DNA of 50,734 nucleotides from positions 1 through 50,734 of the forward strand of contig JAFKFS010000021.1 of the NCBI GenBank assembly GCA_017308115.1, in the 5' to 3' direction. This document shows positions 41,730-49,698 of the stretch, one piece after another (the stretch's first letter is position 1; each line of letters begins with the position of its first letter). This DNA comes from Bordetella sp. Lineage in GTDB: Bacteria > Pseudomonadota > Alphaproteobacteria > Caulobacterales > Caulobacteraceae. The notes beneath the pieces were generated by a model. The model saw only the letters and a program-made list of their open reading frames with translations. It searched no databases and was not told the DNA's origin. The position numbers were made by a program, and so were the translations under genes.

Positions 41730-43010
41730 ATGCGCCGCGTCGTCATCACGGGCCTCGGCCTGGTCACTCCGTTGGGCACGGGCGTCGAGCACGTCTGGAA
41801 GGGCATTCTGGACGGTCGGTCGGGCATCCGGCCGATCACCGCCTTCGACACCGAAGGCTACGGCTGCACCATCGCGGGCGAGGTGCCCAGCGTCGATGGG
41901 CGCGGCGGCGGCGAGGCCGGTCAGCCCGGCGTCTTCGATCCCGATCAGGTCATGTCGGCCAAGGACCGCAAGCGCGTCGACGACTTCATCCTGTACGCCA
42001 TCGCGGCGGCGGACGAGGCGCTGGCCGATGCGAACTGGAAGCCGGAATCGGAAGACGACAAGTGCGCCACGGGCGTCATGGTCGGTTCGGGCATCGGCGG
42101 GCTGGGCCCCATCGCCGACACGGCCATCGTGCTGAAGGAACAGGGCGTCCGCCGCGTCAGTCCCTTCTTCATCCCCTCGGCCCTGATCAATCTGGCGTCG
42201 GGCCAGATTTCGATCCGCCACGGCCTGAAAGGCCCGAACCACTCGGTCGTCACCGCCTGCGCCACCGGCGCCCACGCCATCGGCGACGCGGCCCGGATGA
42301 TCGCCTTGGGCGACGCCGACGTCATGGTGGCGGGCGGGGCTGAGAGCTCGGTCGTGCCGATCGGCATCGCGGGCTTCCTGGCCTGCAAGGCGCTGTGCAC
42401 CGCCTATAACGACACGCCGGAGAAGGCCTCGCGCCCCTATGACCGCGGCCATGCGGGCTTCGTCATGGGCGAGGGCGCGGGCGTCATGGTTCTGGAGGAA
42501 TACGAACACGCCAAGGCGCGCGGGGCCAGGATCTACGCCGAGGTCGTCGGCTACGGCATGAGCGGCGACGCCTATCACATCACCGCCCCGTCGGAAGACG
42601 GCGACGGCGGCCTGCGGGCCATGAAGGCGGCGCTGAAGCGCGCGGGCCTTCAGCCGTCGGACCTCGACTACGTCAACACTCACGGCACCTCGACCATGGC
42701 CGACTGGATCGAGCTGAAGGCGGTCGAGCGCCTCGTGGGCGACCACGCCGAGAATCTGGCCGTGTCGTCCACCAAGTCGATGACGGGCCACCTGCTGGGC
42801 GCCGCCGGGGCGATCGAGAGCATCTTCTCGGTCCTGGCCATCCGCGATCAGACGGCGCCGCCGACTATCAACCTGGACGACCCGGAGATGGAGACGCCGA
42901 TCGACCTGATCCCGCACAAGGGCAAGGCCAGGAAGATCGACGTGGCGATGTCCAACAGCTTCGGCTTCGGCGGCACCAATGCGGCCGTGATCTTCAAGAA
43001 GGTCGACTGA
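41730..43010 (+). CDS. fabF: 3-oxoacyl-ACP synthase II
   Basis: The 426-residue condensing enzyme elongates acyl-ACP with malonyl-ACP. The Cys-His-His triad is visible: Cys177 in VTACATGAHAIGDA, His in NTHGTSTMA and His in STKSMTGHLLGAAG. It starts MRRVVITGLGLVTPLG, and an AAGGAG site is present. mltG starts 1 nt after the stop, so cell-wall and lipid genes share a transcript. Confidence 0.97.
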   Translation: MRRVVITGLGLVTPLGTGVEHVWKGILDGRSGIRPITAFDTEGYGCTIAGEVPSVDGRGGGEAGQPGVFDPDQVMSAKDRKRVDDFILYAIAAADEALADANWKPESEDDKCATGVMVGSGIGGLGPIADTAIVLKEQGVRRVSPFFIPSALINLASGQISIRHGLKGPNHSVVTACATGAHAIGDAARMIALGDADVMVAGGAESSVVPIGIAGFLACKALCTAYNDTPEKASRPYDRGHAGFVMGEGAGVMVLEEYEHAKARGARIYAEVVGYGMSGDAYHITAPSEDGDGGLRAMKAALKRAGLQPSDLDYVNTHGTSTMADWIELKAVERLVGDHAENLAVSSTKSMTGHLLGAAGAIESIFSVLAIRDQTAPPTINLDDPEMETPIDLIPHKGKARKIDVAMSNSFGFGGTNAAVIFKKVD

Positions 43011-43011
43011 C

Positions 43012-44208
43012 TTGGCCAAGGCTCCGTCCCGCCGCCCCTCCAAGGTTCGCCTTCCCAAGTCGCGCGTGCCGAAAAAGCAGGGCGGGGGCGGCGGCTCTCG
43101 CTTCGGCCTGGGCGTCGGCCTGATCACCGCGGCCGGGACGCTGGGCCTGTTCGTGGTCGCGGCCCTGGTCGCCTTGTGGGCCGTCTACTGGGGGCCGGGG
43201 CCGAGGGCGGCGCAAGGAGAGGCGACCGTCGTCATCCTGCCGTCCGGGGCCGGGGTTCCGGCCATCGCGGCCAATCTGAAGTCGGCGGGGGTGATCCGCT
43301 CCACCGATCTGTTCCGCGCGGCGGTCAGCCTGACCGGCGCCGATCGCAACATCAGGGCGGGCGAGTATGAGGTGCCGTCGGGCGCCTCCCTGGCGACGGT
43401 GGTGGGCTTGCTGGTCGACGGCAAGGCGGTGCGCCACTACGTGACCCTGCCCGAGGGCTGGTCCAGCGCCCAGGCGGTCGACATCCTGATGAAGCAGCCG
43501 GTCCTGACCGGCGAGGTCGAGGTTCCGCCCGAGGGCAGCCTGTGGCCCGAAACCTATGAGGTCACGCGCGGCGAGACCCGCGCCGCCGTCGTCGCCCGGA
43601 TGCAGCGCGCCGCCAGGACCAAGCTGGAGACCCTGTGGGCCGCCCGCTCGCCCGCCACGGTGGTCGCGACGCCGGAAGAGGCGGTCATCCTGGCCTCCAT
43701 CGTCGAGAAGGAGACGGGCGTCGCCTCCGAACGGCCCCAGGTGGCGGCCGTCTTCACCAACCGCCTGCGGCTGGGAATGCGGCTGGAGAGCGACCCGACC
43801 ATCGTCTACGGCGTGACCAAGGGGCGGCCGCTGGGGCGCGGCATCCTGTTGTCGGAACTGCGCAATCCGACGCCGTGGAACACCTATCTGATCGACGGCC
43901 TGCCGCCGACGCCCATCGCCAATCCGGGCGAGGAGGCGCTGAAGGCCGTGCTGAACCCGCCGCGCTCGGAATACGTCTTCTTCGTCGCCGACGGCACGGG
44001 CGGCCACGTCTTCGCCCGCACCTATCAGGAGCACCTGCTGAACGTGGCCCGCTGGCGCGAGATCGAGCGTCGCAAGGCCGGTCTGGCGGCGGGCGAGACC
44101 GCGCCCGAGACGTCGCCTGCGCCCATGACGGACGAAGCCGCCGGCCCGGCGATCGCCATTCCGCCGGGCGCCAAGGTTATTCGCGTGCCGACGGAGGACG
44201 GACGGTGA
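43012..44208 (+). CDS. mltG: Endolytic murein transglycosylase MltG
   Basis: The 398-residue protein has a basic N-terminus, one TM segment (about residues 37-63) and a YceG catalytic domain: ILASIVEKETG with the catalytic Glu, RLRLGMRLESDPTIVYG and TYLIDGLPPTPIANPG. MltG cuts nascent glycan strands and sets their length. The start is TTG at 43012, 1 nt after fabF. The C-terminal 50 residues are low-complexity Ala/Pro-rich. yicC overlaps its stop by 4 nt. Confidence 0.94.
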   Translation: MAKAPSRRPSKVRLPKSRVPKKQGGGGGSRFGLGVGLITAAGTLGLFVVAALVALWAVYWGPGPRAAQGEATVVILPSGAGVPAIAANLKSAGVIRSTDLFRAAVSLTGADRNIRAGEYEVPSGASLATVVGLLVDGKAVRHYVTLPEGWSSAQAVDILMKQPVLTGEVEVPPEGSLWPETYEVTRGETRAAVVARMQRAARTKLETLWAARSPATVVATPEEAVILASIVEKETGVASERPQVAAVFTNRLRLGMRLESDPTIVYGVTKGRPLGRGILLSELRNPTPWNTYLIDGLPPTPIANPGEEALKAVLNPPRSEYVFFVADGTGGHVFARTYQEHLLNVARWREIERRKAGLAAGETAPETSPAPMTDEAAGPAIAIPPGAKVIRVPTEDGR

Positions 44209-45104
44209 GCAACCCTGTTTCGGGCCCTATTTCCGGCATGACGGGCTTCGGCCGGGCCGACGGCGGGCTGGACGGCTGGACCTGGACGGTCGAGGCGCGC
44301 TCGGTCAACGGGCGGTCGCTGGAGACGCGCTTTCGCGGTCCGGGCGGCTTCGACAATCTGGAGCGGCTGGCCAAGGCGGCGGCCCAGGCGCGGCTGAACC
44401 GGGGGCAGGTGACGCTGGGCCTTCAGGCCAAACGCGCCGAGGGGACGGAGCCCGCGCCGCGCGTCAATGAGGCGGTGCTGGCGACCTATCTGCGGCTGGC
44501 CAATCAGTTGGCGGAGGAGGGGGCGACCCCGCCCTCGGCCGACGGCCTTTTGGCCCTGCGCGGCGTGATCGAGGTCGCGGAGGAGGACGAGGACGCCGAG
44601 GCTCGCGCCGCCCTTGAGGCCGCCATGGCCGCCACGGTGGAACAGGCGCTGGACGCGCTGAAGGCCTCGCGCCGGCGCGAGGGCGAGCAGCTGACGCCGG
44701 TGATCCACGACTTCGTCGGGACCATCGAGGCCCTGGTCGCGCGCGCCGAGCTCGAGGCGTCGGCTCAGGTCGAGGCCATCCGCGACCGCTTCACCCGCCG
44801 CATCAGCGAACTGGCGCCCGACGCGCCGGGGCTGGACGAGCGCGTCTTCCTTGAGGCGGCGGCGCTGGCGACCAAGGCCGACGTGCGCGAGGAGCTGGAT
44901 CGGCTGACGGCCCACGTCGCCTCGGCCCGCGCCCTGTTGCAGCAACCCCCCGCCGGTCGAAAACTCGACTTCCTGATGCAGGAATTCATGCGCGAGGCGA
45001 ACACCCTCTGCTCGAAATCCGCTACGACCGCGCTCACCGGAATCGGCCTTGAGTTGAAGGCCGTCATCGAGCAGCTTCGAGAACAAGTTCAGAATGTCGA
45101 ATAA
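44205..45104 (+). CDS. yicC: YicC-family endoribonuclease
   Basis: The 299-residue protein starts from GTG and reads SGMTGFGRADGGLDGW, then VEARSVNGRSLETRFR. The conserved C-terminal part, GRKLDFLMQEFMREANTLCS and KSATTALT, is typical of YicC/YloC (DUF1732). Family members cleave RNA in E. coli and Bacillus. It overlaps mltG by 4 nt and gmk by 11 nt, the yicC-gmk pairing common in bacteria. Confidence 0.94.
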   Translation: MSNPVSGPISGMTGFGRADGGLDGWTWTVEARSVNGRSLETRFRGPGGFDNLERLAKAAAQARLNRGQVTLGLQAKRAEGTEPAPRVNEAVLATYLRLANQLAEEGATPPSADGLLALRGVIEVAEEDEDAEARAALEAAMAATVEQALDALKASRRREGEQLTPVIHDFVGTIEALVARAELEASAQVEAIRDRFTRRISELAPDAPGLDERVFLEAAALATKADVREELDRLTAHVASARALLQQPPAGRKLDFLMQEFMREANTLCSKSATTALTGIGLELKAVIEQLREQVQNVE

Positions 45105-45735
45105 CCGCACCCCCCGCCGTGGCGTCCTGCTGATCGTGGCCAGTCCGTCGGGGGCCGGAAAGACGTCGCTGTGCCGCCGGCTGATGGCCGACCACAAGGG
45201 GCTGGAGCTGTCGGTGTCCATGACCACGCGGGGCATCCGCCCAGGCGAGGTGGACGGCCGCGACTACCATTTCGTCTCGGTGGAGGAATTCCAGCGCCTG
45301 ATCGACGCCGACGCCTTCCTGGAATGGGCCGACGTCCACGGCAACCGCTACGGCAGCCCGGCCGCCCCGGTCGAGCGGGCCCTGGCCGAGGGGCGCGATG
45401 TCCTGTTCGACATCGACTGGCAGGGCGCCCGCGACGTGGCCGCCAAATGTCCCGGCGACGCCGTGCGCGTCTTCATCATGCCGCCCAGCCTGGAAGAATT
45501 GCGCCGCCGCCTGGTGACGCGCTCTCAGGACGCCGACGAGGTCATCGAGCGCCGGGTCGCCAACGCCAAGGGCGAGATCGAGCACTGCGACGAGTTCGAC
45601 TACGTCCTGGTCAATGAGGACTTCGACAGCAGCTACGCCGAACTGGCCCACATCTATCACGCGGAGCGCAGCCGCCGCCGCCGCAACCTGTGGGTCGAGG
45701 GCTATAAGCAGGCGCTGCTGAAGGAAGTGGTCTGA
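45094..45735 (+). CDS. gmk: Guanylate kinase
   Basis: The 213-residue enzyme phosphorylates GMP to GDP. It has the P-loop ASPSGAGKTSL (about residues 16-26), the GMP-binding STTR-like MTTRGIRPGEVDGRDYHFV segment and a lid with RLVTRSQDADEVIERR. It starts inside the end of yicC (11-nt overlap). The deaminase gene follows 5 nt after the stop, which suggests a small nucleotide-metabolism unit. Confidence 0.97.
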   Translation: MSNNRTPRRGVLLIVASPSGAGKTSLCRRLMADHKGLELSVSMTTRGIRPGEVDGRDYHFVSVEEFQRLIDADAFLEWADVHGNRYGSPAAPVERALAEGRDVLFDIDWQGARDVAAKCPGDAVRVFIMPPSLEELRRRLVTRSQDADEVIERRVANAKGEIEHCDEFDYVLVNEDFDSSYAELAHIYHAERSRRRRNLWVEGYKQALLKEVV

Positions 45736-45740
45736 GGGTC

Positions 45741-46193
45741 ATGAGCGAGGCCGAACACCGTGGCTGGCTGACCCAGGCCGTCGATCTGGCGCTGGACAAC
45801 GTCAAGGCGGGCGGTCGGCCTTTCGGCGCGGTGCTGGTCAAGGACGGCGCGCTGGTCGCCAGGGGCGTCAACCGGATGCTGGCGACGCACGATCCCAGTT
45901 CTCACGCCGAGATGGAGGCCCTGCGTCAGGCGGGGCCGGCGCTAGGCGGCGTCGACCTGTCGGGCGCCGTCCTCTACGCCAGCGGCCATCCGTGCCCCAT
46001 GTGCCTGGCGGCGGCGGTGATGACGCGGATCAGCGCCGTCTACTACGCCTTCAGCAATGCGGACGCCGAGCCCTACGGCTTCTCCAGCGCGGCGACCTAT
46101 CAGGCCCTGGGCGTGAGGCTGGACCCGCCGCCGTTGCCGCTGACGCAACTGGACGCGCCCGGTCGGACAGCGGCGGAGCTTTACGGCGCCTAG
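45741..46193 (+). CDS. Nucleoside/guanine deaminase (CDA superfamily)
   Basis: The 150-residue protein carries the zinc-binding deaminase signature HAE (His55-Ala-Glu57) and PCPMCLAAA (Cys85 and Cys88). It fits guanine deaminase GuaD/nucleoside deaminases, with tRNA adenosine deaminase TadA less likely because the surrounding loops (FSNADAEPYGFSS) are of the GuaD type. It follows gmk by 5 nt. It would convert guanine to xanthine or act on related bases. It overlaps the convergent L,D-transpeptidase gene by 4 nt. Confidence 0.88.
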   Translation: MSEAEHRGWLTQAVDLALDNVKAGGRPFGAVLVKDGALVARGVNRMLATHDPSSHAEMEALRQAGPALGGVDLSGAVLYASGHPCPMCLAAAVMTRISAVYYAFSNADAEPYGFSSAATYQALGVRLDPPPLPLTQLDAPGRTAAELYGA

Positions 46194-47230
46194 CGGAAGG
46201 TCACGCGCACGCCGGGCTTGACCCTGGAGGCCAGTTGCTCGGCGTCCCAGTTGGTCAGGCGCACGCAGCCGCTGGAAAAGGTCTTGCCGACCTTGGACGG
46301 GTCCGGCGTGCCGTGGATGCCGTAGGTGTCGCGCGACAGGTCGATCCATACCGAGCCGACCGGATTGTTCGGCCCCGGCGGCACGATGACCTTGCGGTCG
46401 CCCCGGTCATAGCTGACCCGATCCGGGTCGTAGGTGTAGTTGGGCTCGGGCGCGACGCCGACGACGCTCAGTTCGCCCGAGGGCGCCGGGCGCGCCGAAC
46501 TGCCGATGGTGGCCGGATAGAAGGCTAGCAGCCTGTCCGAGGCGTCATAGACCCGCACCGAGCGCTCGGCCTTGTCCACGACGATATGGGCGACATCGGC
46601 CGCAAGGTCGGTCTGGGCCACGGCGGCCACGACGATGGTCTGACCCGCCTTGCCGAAGTCGACGCCGGGGTTGAGCGCCTGCAGCAGGCCCTCGGTCATG
46701 TGGAATTTCTCGGCTAGCATCTCCAGCGGCGTGGCGTAGCCGACGGTCTGCAGCTTGGCCATGTCCGCCAGATTGGTTGGAACCTGGCCGATGAAGGGAC
46801 CGCTGAGGTCGGCGGCGGTGATCGTGTAGTCGGTCAGGACCCGGCCGTCGTCGCCGGCGGTCAGGCGGCGGAAGACCTCCGCGTCCAGCACGCCGTCCTG
46901 GGGCAGGCCGGCGGCCTTTTCGAAGGCGGCGATGGCCTGGCGGGTGTTGTCGCCGCCCAGACCGTCGATCACGCCGGGCGAGAAGTTGGCGCGGTCCAGC
47001 AGGATCTGCGCGCGCGCCGTGGCCGCGTCCGGCCGCGCGGGCTGGCCCTCGACGGGCGTGGGGGCGGCCTCGAACACGGCGGCCTCGACCGCCTCGCGGG
47101 TCAGGGGCGAGGCGGCGCCCTGGGCTGCCGGGGGCTGTTCGGGCCTCGGCGTCTCGGCGGGGGAGCTGCAGGCCGCAAGGGCGGCCAGGGCGAAGGGCAG
47201 GGCGGAGACGGCGAGGCGCGATTTCGACAT
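46190..47230 (-). CDS. L,D-transpeptidase lipoprotein with peptidoglycan-binding domain
   Basis: The 346-residue protein has a lipoprotein signal (LAALAACSSPAE), a peptidoglycan-binding repeat (LDRANFSPGVIDGLGGDNTR, about residues 80-105), a LysM-like stretch (MLAEKFHMTEGLLQALNPGV) and the YkuD catalytic domain with IHGTPDPSKVGKTFSSGCVR. The catalytic Cys lies in SSGCVRL. It forms 3-3 crosslinks or attaches proteins to peptidoglycan. Transcribed alone on the minus strand, it converges with the deaminase. Confidence 0.93.
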   Translation of the reverse strand: MSKSRLAVSALPFALAALAACSSPAETPRPEQPPAAQGAASPLTREAVEAAVFEAAPTPVEGQPARPDAATARAQILLDRANFSPGVIDGLGGDNTRQAIAAFEKAAGLPQDGVLDAEVFRRLTAGDDGRVLTDYTITAADLSGPFIGQVPTNLADMAKLQTVGYATPLEMLAEKFHMTEGLLQALNPGVDFGKAGQTIVVAAVAQTDLAADVAHIVVDKAERSVRVYDASDRLLAFYPATIGSSARPAPSGELSVVGVAPEPNYTYDPDRVSYDRGDRKVIVPPGPNNPVGSVWIDLSRDTYGIHGTPDPSKVGKTFSSGCVRLTNWDAEQLASRVKPGVRVTFR

Positions 47231-47266
47231 GAAAGCTCCGAAGGTTCCGGGGCTTGTCGAACGCTT

Positions 47267-48424
47267 CTAGGCGGTCCGCTGTTCCTGCGCGGCCTCGGTG
47301 CGGGCGGCGAAGAAGGGTTTGATGCGCGCCAGGGCGTCCTCGATCTCGGGCGTCGAGACGGCGAAGCTGAAGCGGATGAAGCGGTTGCCGTTGACGGGGT
47401 CGAAGTCCACGCCCGGCGCCGTCGCCACGCCCGTCTCGCGCACCAGGGTCTCGCAGAAGGCCATGCTGTCGTTGGTCAGGTGGCCGATGTCCGCATAGAT
47501 GTAGAAGGCGCCGTCCGGCGGGGCGATGGAGCGCAGGCCCATGGCGGGCAGGGCCTTCAGCATCAGCTCGCGGTTGGCGCGATAGACGTCGATGTTGGCT
47601 TCCAGCTCTTCCTCGCAGTCCATGGCGGCGAGGCCCGCGAACTGGCTGAGCGTCGGCGGCGTCAGGAACATGTTGCCCATGCGCGCGCGGGCCTGCTGGA
47701 CTTCTTCCTCGGGCAGGATCAGCCAGCCCAGACGCCAGCCCGCCATGCTCCAGTATTTGGAGAAGCTGTTGACGATCATGGCCTTGTCATCGAACTGCAG
47801 CATGCAGGGCGTGTCGTGGCCGTAGGTGATGCCGTGATAGATCTCGTCCGAGATGATGCTGATGTTCCGCTCGCGGCAGACCGCGACGATGGCCTTCAGC
47901 TCGTCCTCGGCGATGACGGTGCCGGTCGGGTTGGCCGGGCTGGCGATGATGACGCCCTGGGGCGCCGGGTCCAGGTCGCGCAGGGCCTGGGCTGTCAGCT
48001 GGAAGCGCACGTCGGCGCCGCAGTCGATCTCCTGCGGGACGATGTGCAGGGCCTTCATCGTGTTGCGATAGGCGACATAGCCGGGCCGGGCGATGGCCAC
48101 GCGGTCGCCGGGCGCGAAGCGCATGTTCAGCGCCACCACCAGGGCGGGCGAGGCGCCGGCGGTCATGATGACGCGCTCGGGGTCGATGACGACGCCGTAG
48201 CGGTCCTTGTACAGCTTGGCCACGCGGGCGCGCAGCAGGGGGCTTTCCCAATAGCCGCCGGCCTCGGCGTCCATGATGCGGTGCGCCTCCGCGATGGCGC
48301 GGGCCGGGGCGCCGGTCGAGGGCTGGCCGAACTCCATGTGGATGACCGACTGGCCTTCGGCCTTCATCGCATGGGCGATGCGGCTGATGGCGATGGCGCG
48401 GAAGGGTTCGATTTCTACTGTCAT
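47267..48424 (-). CDS. Class I/II PLP-dependent aminotransferase
   Basis: The 385-residue enzyme has the fold-type I features: ASPANPTGTVI near residues 161-171, ISDEIYHGI, the PLP-binding Lys223 in NSFSKYWSMAGWRLGW, and the carboxylate-binding Arg in FIRFSFAVS near the C-terminus. It resembles aspartate/alanine-type or AspC-like aminotransferases; the substrate is not determined. Its ATG overlaps the rsmA stop (ATGA), so it is translated in the pdxA-DUF559-rsmA operon. Confidence 0.9.
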   Translation of the reverse strand: MTVEIEPFRAIAISRIAHAMKAEGQSVIHMEFGQPSTGAPARAIAEAHRIMDAEAGGYWESPLLRARVAKLYKDRYGVVIDPERVIMTAGASPALVVALNMRFAPGDRVAIARPGYVAYRNTMKALHIVPQEIDCGADVRFQLTAQALRDLDPAPQGVIIASPANPTGTVIAEDELKAIVAVCRERNISIISDEIYHGITYGHDTPCMLQFDDKAMIVNSFSKYWSMAGWRLGWLILPEEEVQQARARMGNMFLTPPTLSQFAGLAAMDCEEELEANIDVYRANRELMLKALPAMGLRSIAPPDGAFYIYADIGHLTNDSMAFCETLVRETGVATAPGVDFDPVNGNRFIRFSFAVSTPEIEDALARIKPFFAARTEAAQEQRTA

Positions 48425-49227
48425 GTCAAAGCGTCGGCCAATCTGAGGAAGCCCCCCACGTCGATGGTCTCGGCGCGGGCGTCGGGTTCGATTCCGGCGG
48501 CTTCGCACAGGGCGGCGCCGCCGAGTTGTTTCAGGCTGGAGCGCAGCATCTTGCGACGCTGGCCGAAGGCGGCCGCCGTGACCCGTTCCAGCCGCTTCAG
48601 ACGGTCGGGGGCGGGGCGCTCGCTCAACGGTATCAGATGAACCACGGCCGAGGCCACCTTGGGCGGCGGGGTGAAGGCGGCGGCGGGCAGGTGCATGACG
48701 ATGCGCGCCTCGGCCACGGCCTGGCTGATGATGGCCAGGCGGCCATAGGCGTCCTCGCCCGGCTGGGCCACGACGCGCTCGGCGACCTCCTTCTGGAACA
48801 TCAGGGTCAGGGCGCACGGCGTCCACGGCCCCGTCAGCCATTTGATCAGCAGCGGCGTGCCGACGTTGTAGGGCAGGTTGGAGACCAGGTGCGCCGGTCC
48901 CTCGACCAGTTCAGCCTCCTTCACCTTCAGGGCGTCGGCCTCGACGATGGTCAGGCGGCCCGAGCCGTCGTCCAGTTCGCCCAGCAGGGGGATGAAGCGG
49001 GGGTCCTTCTCGACCAGCACCACCTTGCCCGCGTCGCTCTCCAGCAGGGCGCGGGTCAGGCCGCCGGGGCCGGGACCGACCTCGATGACGGCGCGGCCGT
49101 CGAACGGCCCGGCCAGGCGGACGATCTTTCGCGTGACGTTGAGGTCCAGCAGAAAGTGCTGGCCGAAGCTCTTCTTGGCCGAAAGGCCGTGGGCGTCGAG
49201 CGTTTCACGCAGGGAGGGCAAGCTCAT
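48421..49227 (-). CDS. rsmA: 16S rRNA dimethyladenosine transferase RsmA
   Basis: The 268-residue enzyme (KsgA) dimethylates two adjacent adenines in helix 45 of 16S rRNA. It has the SAM motif EVGPGPGGLTRALLE, the catalytic SNLPYNVGTPLL and an N-terminus KKSFGQHFLLD. The ATG overlaps the stop of the DUF559 gene (ATGA). In related bacteria pdxA directly precedes rsmA; here a repeat-flanked DUF559 cassette sits between. The aminotransferase follows by ATGA overlap. Confidence 0.97.
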   Translation of the reverse strand: MSLPSLRETLDAHGLSAKKSFGQHFLLDLNVTRKIVRLAGPFDGRAVIEVGPGPGGLTRALLESDAGKVVLVEKDPRFIPLLGELDDGSGRLTIVEADALKVKEAELVEGPAHLVSNLPYNVGTPLLIKWLTGPWTPCALTLMFQKEVAERVVAQPGEDAYGRLAIISQAVAEARIVMHLPAAAFTPPPKVASAVVHLIPLSERPAPDRLKRLERVTAAAFGQRRKMLRSSLKQLGGAALCEAAGIEPDARAETIDVGGFLRLADALT

Positions 49228-49655
49228 TCGCCCTTCTCCCCTCGGGGGAGAAGGTAGGCGGCGGAGCCGCTCGGATGAGGGGGCTGGGTCCGCATCTGCG
49301 CCGCACGAAGGCGGATCGCGCCCAACAGGCCGTTAGGGTCGGACAAAAAGGCTTCATTGCCCGATCTCAGCACCATGAATCCCGCCTGCTCCAGTCTGGC
49401 GTTACGTTCGGCATCCTGTGCCTCATGAAGCTTATGAACGCCGCCGTCCAGTTCTACGACGAGTCGAATTTCCGTGCAGGCGAAGTCACAGATCACGCCG
49501 CAGACAGGCGTTTGTCGGCGAAACTTGAGGTTATCGAAGCGGCGGTCGCGGACAATCCGCCAAAATATTGCCTCGGCGTGGGTGAGTGTTCGGCGGTGGC
49601 GGCGGGCGCGCTTCGTCCTGTCCGGCGTTTGCCACATGGCTGGCCGCCCCCTCAT
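49224..49655 (-). CDS. DUF559 endonuclease-like protein inside an inverted-repeat cassette
   Basis: The product (143 residues from ATG 49655, or 137 from 49637) has the DUF559/Vsr-like fold: basic N-terminus, LTHAEAIFWRIVRDRRFDNL, KFRRQTPVCGVICDFAC and an acidic site Asp57 ... Glu69-x-Asp71 followed by GGVH, then DAERNARLEQAGFMVLR. The final residues from about 125 (HPSGSAAYLLPRGEKGE) are encoded by the left repeat, and the possible start ATG 49655 lies in the right repeat. The stop overlaps the rsmA ATG. The family is a predicted nuclease of PD-(D/E)xK type; activity is not proven. It looks like a cargo or mobility gene. Confidence 0.85.
   Translation of the reverse strand: MRGRPAMWQTPDRTKRARRHRRTLTHAEAIFWRIVRDRRFDNLKFRRQTPVCGVICDFACTEIRLVVELDGGVHKLHEAQDAERNARLEQAGFMVLRSGNEAFLSDPNGLLGAIRLRAAQMRTQPPHPSGSAAYLLPRGEKGE
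49231..49284. repeat. Left arm of the DUF559 cassette
   Basis: CCTTCTCCCC-TCG-GGGGAGAAGG is followed by a GGCGGCGGAGCCGC hairpin and CGGATGAGGGGGC. It recurs inverted at 49646-49698, with a few differences in the central hairpin. It lies 3 nt from the rsmA start codon. Confidence 0.94.
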
Positions 49656-49698
49656 CCGAGCGCCTTCGGCGCCCACCTTCTCCCCCGAGGGGAGAAGG
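49646..49698. repeat. Right arm of the DUF559 cassette
   Basis: Inverted copy of 49231-49284: GCCCCCTCATCCGAG, hairpin GCGCCTTCGGCGC, then CCTTCTCCCC-CGA-GGGGAGAAGG. It abuts the pdxA stop codon with no gap. Confidence 0.94.

Larger units (their letters stand above)
49231..49698. mobile_element. Putative mobile cassette with DUF559 gene between pdxA and rsmA
   Basis: Two inverted repeats of about 54 bp bound a 468-bp unit holding one gene, DUF559. The unit fits exactly between the pdxA stop (49699) and the rsmA start (49227). The same repeat family forms the gene-free 167-bp element between astD and astB. Terminal inverted repeats, one nuclease-like gene and a gene-free relative fit a small transposon and its MITE. 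No target duplication was identified, so mobility is inferred. Confidence 0.6.
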
